Shown here: in pieces, positions 1 through 7,233 of the stretch
How positions within the stretch are numbered: position 1 is the stretch's first letter
Layout: the number at the start of each line of letters is the position of its first letter
Assembly (NCBI GenBank): GCA_965658355.1
Contig: CBFHRX010000022.1
Coordinates: 1 to 31,179 of the forward strand
From: UBA11891 sp965658355
GTDB taxonomy: Bacteria; Bacteroidota; Bacteroidia; Flavobacteriales; Flavobacteriaceae
Direction of reading: 5' to 3'
Length of the DNA stretch: 31,179 nucleotides
Translations under genes and position numbers: made by a program
The notes under the pieces: generated by a model
What the model was told of the DNA's origin: nothing
What the model saw: only the letters and a program-made list of their open reading frames with translations
Database searches by the model: none

Positions 1-790
1 ATTGCCAGCGGAGCCGTGATCCGAAAGCTCGTAAGGGAAATCGATTGCTTCCAGCGGTTTCCAACTTGTTTTGTAAGTGCTGTAACACCTGTCGCATAGA
101 AAGATTCCCATAGGCAATATAGGGTGACAATCGGCTGCAGCTTTTACGCGCTAAATCAGGCTTGGAAATATGGGCTTGGTAGCTTTTGTAGCGCTCTTTG
201 AAAAAAGAGTTAAGATAGCGAAAAGCGTCTGTTGCAATCGAATAGGGGTTGCCAATACGCAAGTTATTAATGGTTTTTAAAGGCACAAAATCTCTTGCAG
301 TAGCATCAAATGTGTACAGGGGAAGATTCATGAGTTTTTCCCACTGCGGCAACCATTTTTTTCGGTCTTGCATCCCTCTAAAAACCCCTTGTTGGAGAAA
401 TTCTTTCCACTCTAGATTGAATTCTTTACAAAAGTTGGCCACTTGTAGGTCTCTTTTATAGGTTTTTAATAGGCCCGTTTCTTGATGCGAATACAATCCC
501 TTTAAATCAAAGACTTTGTAAAGTTGGTTTAGAATTTCAATAAAATCCCCGCTACAACTAAGAACTTCTGTTTGGTATTCTTTTAAATGCGAATTGAGAT
601 CTTGAATGGACTGCTTGATAAAGGTCCAATGGCGTTCAGAGGTATGAGGATCATTCAACAGAATGGATTCAAAAACATAGACCAGCAAGACAGGCCATTT
701 TTCCTTCAGAGCTGCGTTTAGGGCAGCATGATCTTCTAAACGTAGATCACGTTTTAGCCATACAACGCTAATGGGGGGTCTAAAAGGCAT
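1..790 (-). CDS. Photolyase/cryptochrome family protein, 3' part cut by window edge
   Basis: The frame is open from an ATG at 790 to the window edge, giving 263 codons without a stop. The N-terminus carries the photolyase signature VVWLKRDLRLEDH (about residues 9-21), followed by a Rossmann-like antenna-binding domain. The visible end enters the FAD domain with RLSPYIAYGNLS and FGSRLRW. The C-terminal half, which would hold most of the FAD pocket and tryptophan chain, is outside the window, so the subclass (CPD repair, 6-4 repair or photoreceptor) cannot be decided. The start overlaps the end of the iron-sulfur photolyase gene by 11 bases, so it is very probably co-translated as the last visible gene of the photolyase operon. 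The sequence differs clearly from the other three homologues here, so it is not a recent duplicate. Confidence 0.9.
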   Translation of the reverse strand, partial: MPFRPPISVVWLKRDLRLEDHAALNAALKEKWPVLLVYVFESILLNDPHTSERHWTFIKQSIQDLNSHLKEYQTEVLSCSGDFIEILNQLYKVFDLKGLYSHQETGLLKTYKRDLQVANFCKEFNLEWKEFLQQGVFRGMQDRKKWLPQWEKLMNLPLYTFDATARDFVPLKTINNLRIGNPYSIATDAFRYLNSFFKERYKSYQAHISKPDLARKSCSRLSPYIAYGNLSMRQVLQHLQNKLETAGSNRFPLRAFGSRLRWQ

Positions 791-2312
791 CTGGGTTTTG
801 CAGAATATTTTGGGCACGCTCTTTAATAGCGACTAATTCTTCCTGTGGTATTTTTTCTAACAAACGCAACATCATGGCCATTCGATTATTCGTGGCGAAG
901 TATTGTTTTTTATCATCTAAGAAATTCCAATAAAGACTGTTAAAAGGACAGGCATCTTCCCCTGTTCTTTTCTTTATATTGTACTGACAGTCAGAGCAGT
1001 AGTTGCTCATTTTATTGATGTACGAACCGGAGGACACATAGGGTTTAGTAGCCACAATCCCTCCGTCTGCCCATTGACTCATACCCCGGGTGTTGGGAAG
1101 TTGTACCCATTCGATAGCATCTGCATAGATTCCTAAATACCATTCGTCCACTCGATCCGGGTGCACTTGGGCCAGAAGTGCAAAATTTCCAGTAATCATC
1201 AAGCGTTGTATGTGGTGGGCATAGCTGTGATCTAATGAATTTTTAATGCTCTGGTGAAGGCAATTCATTTGGGTCTTTCCGGTCCAATAAAAATCAGGTA
1301 ATGGATGGTGATTTTCTAAGGTATTTTTATCTGCATATTGGGGCATTTCTTTCCAGTAAATACCGCGCATATATTCCCGCCATCCCAATATTTGCCGGAC
1401 AAAGCCTTCAACTTGTGACAGGCTAATGCGATCTTCATTTTTTCGATAATAGTCGATGACCTGTTCAATCACGGTTAATGGATGAAGTATTTTGGTGTTT
1501 AGCGCGAAGGAAATTCTGGAATGAAAAAGGTTAATTTCATCTGTATGCATGGCATCTTGGTAGTCACCAAAATGAAGTAATAAATGCTGACAGAAATAAT
1601 CTAGTTGTGCTTGTGCAGATTTTCTATTGGTAGGATACCGAAATTCTGTGGCGTTAAAATGGCCAAGTGTTTCTATTCCTTCTTTTTCTAAGACCAAACG
1701 CAGGGCTTCTAAATCTTCACTTTTAGGAAGATAGGCCGAGGGAATAGGAGGTGTTCCTTTCCATTTATTACGATTGTTTTTGTCAAAATTCCATTTTTCC
1801 CCTTCTGGTTGACTCCCCTTCATAAGGAGATTGAATTTTTTACGCATATAGCGGTAAAAAAACTCCATAATGAATTGCTTCTTGCCTTCAAAAAAGGTTT
1901 GTAGCTCCTCTCTACTGGTCAAAAAATGCTCTGAATCGACCATTGCAACTGGAATTTCAAGCGATTTGCAGAAGGCTTTTAATTGCTTGTCCAATCGATA
2001 TTCGTCAGGCTCTTGGTATTCAAAAGCAGTTGCTTTTTTTTCTTTTATAAGCTGCTTTAGATTGGCGACGAGCTCTTGTTGATTTTCGGGAGCGTCTATT
2101 TGATAGTAGACTACTTGATGTCCTTGATTCTCTAATTCGGTAGCAAAATGACGCATAGCAGCAAAGAAGGCGACCACTTTCTGGACATGGTGCCGTACGT
2201 AGTGGGTCTCTTGCTTCATTTCAAACATAGCATAGCAAACGTTATCATCTACAACGTCAAACCAGCTGTGTTGATCATTTAATTGATCGCCAAGTATCAG
2301 TCTGAGAATCAT
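780..2312 (-). CDS. Iron-sulfur prokaryotic (6-4) photolyase (FeS-BCP, PhrB type)
   Basis: A 510-residue protein of the FeS-BCP group, whose studied member Agrobacterium PhrB repairs (6-4) photoproducts in light using FAD and carries a 4Fe-4S cluster. The start MILRLILGDQLN is typical of the group. All four expected cluster ligands can be seen: C351 in NCLHQS, then C439, C442 and C455 in YCSDCQ and DACPFN. Their spacing matches the known C350/C438/C441/C454 pattern. Further group motifs are GWREYMRGIYW (about 310-320) and NTRGMSQWADGG (about 407-418). Its ATG overlaps the stop of the DASH cryptochrome gene as ATGA. Length is normal for the family. I infer (6-4) repair from family membership; substrate is not shown by sequence alone. 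Confidence 0.95.
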   Translation of the reverse strand: MILRLILGDQLNDQHSWFDVVDDNVCYAMFEMKQETHYVRHHVQKVVAFFAAMRHFATELENQGHQVVYYQIDAPENQQELVANLKQLIKEKKATAFEYQEPDEYRLDKQLKAFCKSLEIPVAMVDSEHFLTSREELQTFFEGKKQFIMEFFYRYMRKKFNLLMKGSQPEGEKWNFDKNNRNKWKGTPPIPSAYLPKSEDLEALRLVLEKEGIETLGHFNATEFRYPTNRKSAQAQLDYFCQHLLLHFGDYQDAMHTDEINLFHSRISFALNTKILHPLTVIEQVIDYYRKNEDRISLSQVEGFVRQILGWREYMRGIYWKEMPQYADKNTLENHHPLPDFYWTGKTQMNCLHQSIKNSLDHSYAHHIQRLMITGNFALLAQVHPDRVDEWYLGIYADAIEWVQLPNTRGMSQWADGGIVATKPYVSSGSYINKMSNYCSDCQYNIKKRTGEDACPFNSLYWNFLDDKKQYFATNNRMAMMLRLLEKIPQEELVAIKERAQNILQNPDAF

Positions 2313-3622
2313 GGAAAAAGAGTTTGTTGAAGCCAGCGTTTTTGAAATTTCCCATCTGCATCATAGCGTTCTGCTTGCCAGGCAACATCAAATTTTCGAT
2401 CTCTGGGATCGTTTCCGACTCCAGCCACATACATCCAATTCCCATAGTTGCTATGAACATCATGATCCAAGAGTAAAGACTCAAAGTATGCAGCGCCCAT
2501 TCGCCAGTCCATCAAAAGGTTTTTGGAAAAGTAGCTTGCTACATTCTGGCGTCCCCGATTGCTCATCCAACCTGTTTGTTGTAGTTCGATCATATTGGCA
2601 TTGACAAAAGGCTCAGGGGTATTTCCATTGGCCCAATCCACAAAAAGGGTGGGGTCGTTTTTCCAGGAATAGGATTTGTTGAGTATGCCTCCTAGTTTAA
2701 AAATTGAAGTACCGTGTTTTAAAGAGATGTATTTGAAGTAGTCTCTCCATATCAATTCGAAAATCAACCAATAGGTAGAGCTGTTTTTTTGAATTTCTTT
2801 TTCGTAGTCTTTGACTTCCCAGTAGATGGTCCTAGGGGATAAAGAACCATTTGCTAACCAGGGGGAAAATTTTGAGCTGTAGTCCAAGCCTACCATACCA
2901 TTACGGGTATTTTTATAGTAGGATAGTTTTTTACTTTTCCAAAAATAATGATGCAATCGGTCTTTGGCAGCTTTACTCCCTCCTAGAAAGGGAAAGGCTG
3001 ATCGCGAATCTTGTTGAATTTCATCCAATCCCAAGTCTAGTAAACTAGGCAAGTGCTGCGGTATGGGTCCGTTAGCTGCTTTAGAACAAATATCAGGGGC
3101 TTCTGCCAAGGGTTTAATGCGTCCATATTTTTCACACTTTTTACGAAAAACAGTAAATACCTCAGGGAGCGTCTTTAAGGTAATAGGTACCTCTTCGGGA
3201 TGAAAAAGGAACTGTTCTTTTCGTTGGGTGATGCTAACTTCTTGGGGGAGCTTTTTCAAAACTGCCTCAGCAACAGCTTTTTCTTCTGAGGTCCATTCTT
3301 CCTGAAAAAAAACTTCCTGGATCGCAAAGTCACTCACAAGTTCTGGAATCGCTTCTTCGGGAGTTTTTTGATTCACGTATAACGGAATATTTAATTCCTG
3401 AAGTTGTTTACGTAAGTCTGCTAGGGAATCCAGTAAAAACTGCGCTCTAAATTTCTCCGTTTTCTTAAACCCCCATTTTGTTGTTTCAAAATGACGCGGA
3501 TCGAGGCTGTAATACGCTATTACATGCGTGTACTTTTGAGTGGCTTCTGTTAGGTTTTGATGGTCCTCAGTTCGCAAATCGTTGCGAAACCACAACAGAG
3601 CAGTCTTTTTTATTTTTTGCAT
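2309..3622 (-). CDS. DASH-family cryptochrome
   Basis: A 437-residue flavoprotein of the Cry-DASH group (repair of CPDs in single-stranded or loop DNA, and possibly light signalling). The N-terminal photolyase domain starts with ALLWFRNDLRTEDH (about 8-21). The C-terminal FAD domain shows NANMIELQQTGWMSNRGRQN (341-360), LLMDWRMGAAYFE and SNYGNWMYVAGVGNDPR (391-407), all close to the DASH consensus; GNDPR in particular separates DASH from class I photolyases. Lengths and motifs are complete. The start overlaps the DUF2256 gene by 13 bases and the stop overlaps the next photolyase start as ATGA, so translation is probably coupled through the operon. Confidence 0.95.
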   Translation of the reverse strand: MQKIKKTALLWFRNDLRTEDHQNLTEATQKYTHVIAYYSLDPRHFETTKWGFKKTEKFRAQFLLDSLADLRKQLQELNIPLYVNQKTPEEAIPELVSDFAIQEVFFQEEWTSEEKAVAEAVLKKLPQEVSITQRKEQFLFHPEEVPITLKTLPEVFTVFRKKCEKYGRIKPLAEAPDICSKAANGPIPQHLPSLLDLGLDEIQQDSRSAFPFLGGSKAAKDRLHHYFWKSKKLSYYKNTRNGMVGLDYSSKFSPWLANGSLSPRTIYWEVKDYEKEIQKNSSTYWLIFELIWRDYFKYISLKHGTSIFKLGGILNKSYSWKNDPTLFVDWANGNTPEPFVNANMIELQQTGWMSNRGRQNVASYFSKNLLMDWRMGAAYFESLLLDHDVHSNYGNWMYVAGVGNDPRDRKFDVAWQAERYDADGKFQKRWLQQTLFP

Positions 3623-3741
3623 TTTTTACTACAGTATTTTACGTTTTCCCAATCTCTTTCCCACTTCTTTCGCCACTGAAAAGGACGTTGGCAAGTAGGA
3701 CATATTTTTTGAGGCAGATGTTGCTTCAAGACCCTTTTCAT
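3610..3741 (-). CDS. DUF2256 small zinc-binding protein
   Basis: A 43-residue protein that short-ORF filters miss. It has CPTC at residues 14-17 and CSKKC at 37-41 around an invariant-looking RPFQWRKKWERDW core (19-31). This matches the DUF2256 family, which is known to be encoded next to photolyase and cryptochrome genes; its function is unknown. Two cysteine pairs suggest one bound zinc. The ATG overlaps the stop of the class I photolyase gene (ATGA), and the end overlaps the DASH cryptochrome start by 13 bases, so it sits exactly between two photolyases in the same message. It is basic, so nucleic acid or flavoprotein contact is possible but is my inference. Confidence 0.9.
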   Translation of the reverse strand: MKRVLKQHLPQKICPTCQRPFQWRKKWERDWENVKYCSKKCKK

Positions 3742-5039
3742 ACTTTCGCCAAAGCTGTTTTGTAAGTAGCTAAGCAGCGTTCTCTTGCCTCTTTGTGATC
3801 GACTATAGGTTTTGGGTAGTGGAGCTCTTGAAAGTCAGGCACCCATTTTTTGATGTAAGCAAGCTGTTTGTCAAACTTTTTGATTTGTTCTGTTGGATTG
3901 AAAATCCGAAAATAAGGAGCCGCATCTACGCCGGACCCGGCCACCCATTGCCAGTTTCCAACATTACTAGCCATTTCATAATCCAATAATTTTTCAGCAA
4001 AATAAGCCTCCCCCCATCGCCAATCTATAAGGAGGTGTTTACACAAAAAGCTTCCTGTTAGCATCCGGACTCTGTTGTGCATAAATCCTGTTGCATTTAA
4101 TTGTCGCATCCCAGCGTCAACAAGAGGATAACCTGTTTGCCCTGTACACCATTTCTCAAACTCTTCTTCATTGTTTCGCCAGGGGATACGGTCGTATTGT
4201 GATTTAAAGCTTTTTTCTTTAGTATGGGGAAAATGCCATAAAATCTGCATAAAAAACTCGCGCCAGACAAGTTCTTTTAAAAACGTATTATCTGCTCGAG
4301 ACGCTGCTTTTTGAACTAATTTTCGAACACTAACGGTCCCAAATCTCAAGTGGGGGCCCAAGCGTGATGTTTGATCTAAGGCTGGGAAATTTCGAGTGGC
4401 TTCGTAGGCATCGACAAGTTTGTTCGAAAAGGTGTAAGTGGGAGATTCCTTACCAGAAGGCTCAAACCCTAATTCTGCTAGGCTGTGTAGTTCCTTATGG
4501 CCAGGAAGGAGCGCATCAAGATGTTTTTCAGATGGCGCATTCGAAATGCCTTCTTTCTCAAAACGTGCCAACCACTTCCTGGAATAAGGGGTGTAGACTA
4601 CATAGGGTTTTCCGTCGTCTTTAGTGATTTCATTCTCATGAAAAATAACTTGATCTTTATGCGTGTGAAAAGGTATTTTATGAGATTCCAGTAGTTGTGC
4701 AATCCCTTTGTCTCGAGTCCGTGCATAAGGTTCATAATCTTTATTGGCATGAACTTCGGCCACTTCGTATTCTTCAAGAAGTTTTGTGATAATAGCCTTG
4801 GGCGTACCGTGATACGTTCGTACAGTACATCTGTTCCTCTTCATAGCATCGTTAACACGACCCAAGGCATTAATTATCAATTCTAATCTTCGGTCACTTT
4901 TGGGAAGCTTCCCTAAAATAGCTTCGTCAAAAATGAAAATGGGCACTACAGCATAGCCACTTTGCAAGGCCTTTAAGAAGCCATTATTGTCTTCGACTCG
5001 CAAGTCTCTTCTAAACCAAAACAAACTTACTTTCGTCAT
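3738..5039 (-). CDS. Class I deoxyribodipyrimidine photolyase (CPD repair)
   Basis: A 433-residue protein with the full architecture of a class I CPD photolyase, which splits cyclobutane pyrimidine dimers with blue light and reduced FAD. The N-terminal antenna domain begins SLFWFRRDLRVEDN (5-18). The FAD domain contains TSRLGPHLRFGTVSVR (224-239), ELVWREFFMQILW (256-268), TGYPLVDAGMRQLNATGFMH (302-321) and NVGNWQWVAGSGVDAAPYFR (359-378). These are the standard class I signatures, and GVDAAPYFR distinguishes it from the DASH neighbour. It is separated from the SDR gene by 3 bases and its stop overlaps the DUF2256 start. No truncation or missing key segment was seen. Confidence 0.95.
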   Translation of the reverse strand: MTKVSLFWFRRDLRVEDNNGFLKALQSGYAVVPIFIFDEAILGKLPKSDRRLELIINALGRVNDAMKRNRCTVRTYHGTPKAIITKLLEEYEVAEVHANKDYEPYARTRDKGIAQLLESHKIPFHTHKDQVIFHENEITKDDGKPYVVYTPYSRKWLARFEKEGISNAPSEKHLDALLPGHKELHSLAELGFEPSGKESPTYTFSNKLVDAYEATRNFPALDQTSRLGPHLRFGTVSVRKLVQKAASRADNTFLKELVWREFFMQILWHFPHTKEKSFKSQYDRIPWRNNEEEFEKWCTGQTGYPLVDAGMRQLNATGFMHNRVRMLTGSFLCKHLLIDWRWGEAYFAEKLLDYEMASNVGNWQWVAGSGVDAAPYFRIFNPTEQIKKFDKQLAYIKKWVPDFQELHYPKPIVDHKEARERCLATYKTALAKV

Positions 5040-5042
5040 CTA

Positions 5043-5732
5043 TCAAGTCTTTAAAGAGCCAATACCGCCATCAATTCCTAGAATTTGTCCGGTCATCCAG
5101 CCGCTTTTTTCATCCAGTAAAAAAGTAACAGCTTCTGCGATTTCTTTCGGTCTTCCGACTCGTTGCAGTGGATGTCTCTCACTCGCTTTTTCTATTTTGG
5201 CGTCGTTGTTCAGGAATTTATCAGCCAGTGGTGTGTTAACCAGTGAAGGCGCTATACAATTCACCCGTATCTTGGGAGCCCATTCTGCTGCAAGTGAACG
5301 TGTTAACCCTTCAATAGCACCTTTTGCAGCTGCTACAGAGGCATGAAAAGGCATCCCCGTTTGCACAGCGACAGTGCTGAAAAAAACAACCGAAGCCTGC
5401 CCACTGTTTTGTAGGTTTTTCTCTACCGATTGTAAGGCTTTTACCGCACCCAATACATTGATTTCAAAATCGGCTTGAAAAGTGGTGGGTTTAAGTCCCT
5501 TAAAAGGTCTTAGATTGATACTCCCAGGGCAATACACAAATCCGTGCAATTCTGGTAATGAGGATCCGTCTAGCGTATCTGTAAGCGCATCAAAAGGAAT
5601 ATGGGTGCAGGCAACTCCCTGAAGATTCTCTGTCGATCGGCTGGCTATATATAAATTGGAAGTTGCGGAAAGTTCTTGTGCTAGGGCTAAGCCGATACCT
5701 GAACTCCCGCCAATAATTAAAATATTTTTCAT
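5043..5732 (-). CDS. SDR-family protein lacking the catalytic tyrosine
   Basis: A 229-residue single-domain short-chain dehydrogenase/reductase fold. The NAD(P)-binding glycine motif GGSSGIG is at 8-14, the structural asparagine at N92 (INVLGA), the catalytic-type serine at S119 (FFST) and the lysine at K137. In the classical Tyr-x-x-x-Lys motif the tyrosine position is V133 (HASVAAAK), so normal SDR proton-transfer chemistry looks impaired. The C-terminal APSLVNTPLA and DGGIG motifs are normal. It lies 2 bases after the SRPBCC gene and 3 bases before the CPD photolyase. SDR genes of this kind accompany light-regulated photolyase clusters in other bacteria as far as I recall. A role as a nucleotide- or flavin-binding protein or an atypical reductase is possible. 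Confidence 0.88.
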   Translation of the reverse strand: MKNILIIGGSSGIGLALAQELSATSNLYIASRSTENLQGVACTHIPFDALTDTLDGSSLPELHGFVYCPGSINLRPFKGLKPTTFQADFEINVLGAVKALQSVEKNLQNSGQASVVFFSTVAVQTGMPFHASVAAAKGAIEGLTRSLAAEWAPKIRVNCIAPSLVNTPLADKFLNNDAKIEKASERHPLQRVGRPKEIAEAVTFLLDEKSGWMTGQILGIDGGIGSLKT

Positions 5733-5734
5733 GT

Positions 5735-6202
5735 TTAGTCTTTATACGGACCAAAAAGCTCGATTAGCTTTTGGTAGCGATAGTCAAAAATTTCTTTAAG
5801 TTTTGGTTGTACCACAATTGGATGGGCGAGTTGCCCTAGAATTCCCATTGGAAGTTTGTAGTCTACAATGTCTTCCATGGCAACACCACCTGGTATTTCT
5901 TTGATAAAATGTTTGTGATGCCATAAGGAATAGGGACCAAAGCGTTGTTCGTCAACAAAAAATTCTCGGTCTTGAACGTGCGTGATTTCGGTTACCCATT
6001 TTGTGGGAATCCCTGCTATGGGCGTCACAATGTATTGGATGATTTGGCCCGCATGCATTTTTCGGTCCGCACCACTCAAAATATGAAACCCCATATAGTC
6101 GGGGGTTATGGTTTTTAGATTCTTTGGATCGCTTAGAAAATCCCAGGCCTCGTCGACGCTGATGGGTAGGTTTTGATGCGTGTGCAATCTATAGATTTTC
6201 AT
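5735..6202 (-). CDS. SRPBCC (START-like) ligand-binding protein
   Basis: A 155-residue protein with the features of the SRPBCC/polyketide-cyclase-like superfamily, which forms a deep pocket for hydrophobic ligands. Visible landmarks are the N-terminal LPISVDEAWDFLSDPKNL (12-29), a central beta region (IIQYIVTPIAGIPTKWVTEI), the FGPYSLWHHKHF segment and a long C-terminal helix (PKLKEIFDYRYQKLIELF). It is the first gene of the photolyase operon; the -7 box lies 15 bases before its ATG and the SDR gene starts 2 bases after its stop. Homologues are often listed as cell division inhibitors without support. The ligand is unknown; a chromophore or lipid would fit the context but is speculation. Confidence 0.88.
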   Translation of the reverse strand: MKIYRLHTHQNLPISVDEAWDFLSDPKNLKTITPDYMGFHILSGADRKMHAGQIIQYIVTPIAGIPTKWVTEITHVQDREFFVDEQRFGPYSLWHHKHFIKEIPGGVAMEDIVDYKLPMGILGQLAHPIVVQPKLKEIFDYRYQKLIELFGPYKD

Positions 6203-6217
6203 CTAGCTATTTTTTTT

Positions 6218-6225
6218 CAAATATA
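6218..6225 (-). promoter_or_regulatory. -7 promoter box of the photolyase operon
   Basis: On the minus strand the bases read TATATTTG, a full match to the Bacteroidota -7 consensus TAnnTTTG. It ends 15 bases before the ATG at 6202, predicting a very short leader. No TTG or TTTG lies at the usual 17-23 base distance; the nearest TTG (6251-6253) gives a 25-base spacer. The over-long spacer together with the adjacent palindrome recalls MerR-type activated promoters; this last step is inference. Confidence 0.6.
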
Positions 6226-6230
6226 CTTAA

Positions 6231-6260
6231 TGTTTAACTGTATTTAAATACAATTAAACA
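6231..6260. promoter_or_regulatory. 30-base near-perfect palindrome, probable operator
   Basis: The left arm TGTTTAACTGTATTT (6231-6245) and right arm AAATACAATTAAACA (6246-6260) are inverted copies with one mismatched pair and no spacer. Each arm holds two TGT(T/A)T-like half sites 8 bases apart. It begins 5 bases upstream of the operon -7 box and is 87 bases before the ATG of the divergent DUF2911 gene. Position and symmetry suggest a regulator-binding site; identity of the regulator is unknown. Confidence 0.6.
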
Positions 6261-6322
6261 AAATTATCCCCAAAATAAGTCCAAACATTTCCGCTACTGT
6301 TAGGGAAGCATTTGAATTATTC

Positions 6323-6330
6323 TATTTTTG
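6323..6330 (+). promoter_or_regulatory. -7 promoter box of the DUF2911 gene
   Basis: TATTTTTG fits TAnnTTTG and ends 17 bases before the ATG at 6348. It lies downstream of the alternative ATG at 6312, which would therefore not be transcribed from this promoter; this favours the 6348 start. No convincing -33 element is visible. Confidence 0.5.
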
Positions 6331-6347
6331 AATATAAAATTCAACTT

Positions 6348-7184
6348 ATGAGAAAATTAGCGATAAGTCTTTGTTTTGTTGGCACCAGCTTCCTTTATGG
6401 TCAAGTACAAAGCCCACAACCCAGTCCTGCAGCACAGTTGATGCAAACAATTGGACTTACAGATGTTTCAATTTCCTACTCACGACCTTCGGCAAAAGGG
6501 CGCGAGGTAATGGGGAATTTGGTTCCTTTTGGTCAAGTTTGGCGAACAGGTGCCAATAAAAACACCAGCATTCACTTTTCAGATCCTGTTGTTATTGAGG
6601 GTAAAATGCTCTCTGCAGGTACGTATGCTATTTACAGCAAGCCTTCCGCCTCCTCGTGGGAAGTATATTTTTATACCGATACCGAAAATTGGGGGTTGCC
6701 AGAAAAATGGGATCCTGCTAAAGTAGCTGCTGCAGTACAAGTGACACCCACTACTACGAGTCCAATCGAAAGTTTTTCAATCTGGATTTCTGACCTTACC
6801 CACAATGATGGCGTATTGAATATAGGATGGGAGAATACAATGCTAGCGTTGAAAATAGAAGTACCCACTCACGAAAAAGCAATGGCAAGTATTGAAAAGA
6901 CCTTGGCTAACAATCCAAAAGAAAGGGATTATTATTCCTCTGCCGTATATTATTTGCAATCAGGTCAAGATCTCCAACAGGCAAAGGAATGGATTCAAAA
7001 AGCCATAGAAATGAACGATAAGCCTTATTGGTATTTCCGTCAGCAGTCTTTAATATTAGCCGCTTTAAAGGATACTAAAGCAGCTATAGAAGCGGCCAAA
7101 AAATCTCTGAGTAGAGCACAAGAAGCCGGTAATATGGATTATGTTAAAATGAACACAGAATCCATTGCAGAATGGTCTCAATAA
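6348..7184 (+). CDS. Secreted DUF2911 protein with C-terminal TPR-like helices
   Basis: A 278-residue protein. I chose the ATG at 6348 because it gives a clean signal peptide (MRKLAISLCFVGTSFLYGQ) and sits behind the -7 box; the longer frame from 6312 adds 12 residues of no signal character. The DUF2911 domain (about 25-175) shows SYSRPSAKGREVMGNLVPFG, VWRTGANKNTSI and AGTYAIYSKP, as is usual in Bacteroidota. The C-terminal part (about 180-275) is helical with tetratricopeptide-like repeats (YYLQSGQDLQQAKEWIQKA, AAIEAAKKSLSRAQEAG). It probably acts in the periplasm or at the outer membrane. The biochemical role of DUF2911 is not known. It is transcribed alone and divergent from the photolyase operon. 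Confidence 0.9.
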   Translation: MRKLAISLCFVGTSFLYGQVQSPQPSPAAQLMQTIGLTDVSISYSRPSAKGREVMGNLVPFGQVWRTGANKNTSIHFSDPVVIEGKMLSAGTYAIYSKPSASSWEVYFYTDTENWGLPEKWDPAKVAAAVQVTPTTTSPIESFSIWISDLTHNDGVLNIGWENTMLALKIEVPTHEKAMASIEKTLANNPKERDYYSSAVYYLQSGQDLQQAKEWIQKAIEMNDKPYWYFRQQSLILAALKDTKAAIEAAKKSLSRAQEAGNMDYVKMNTESIAEWSQ

Positions 7185-7202
7185 GTGTTCTTATTCATCC
7201 GT

Positions 7203-7233
7203 AAAAAAAACCTGCCTATTGGCGGGTTTTTTT
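7203..7233. terminator. Bidirectional rho-independent terminator
   Basis: Stem AAACCTGCC (7208-7216) pairs with GGCGGGTTT (7221-7229), with one G-T pair and a TATT loop; an A tract before and a T tract after serve both strands. It lies 18 bases past the DUF2911 stop. For the symporter on the minus strand it overlaps the last coding residues, and its TAG stop falls in the loop and first stem base. Confidence 0.85.

Noticed and set aside
249..461. 70-codon plus-strand frame
   Set aside because: Antisense to the truncated photolyase gene, whose frame is uninterrupted and carries family motifs.
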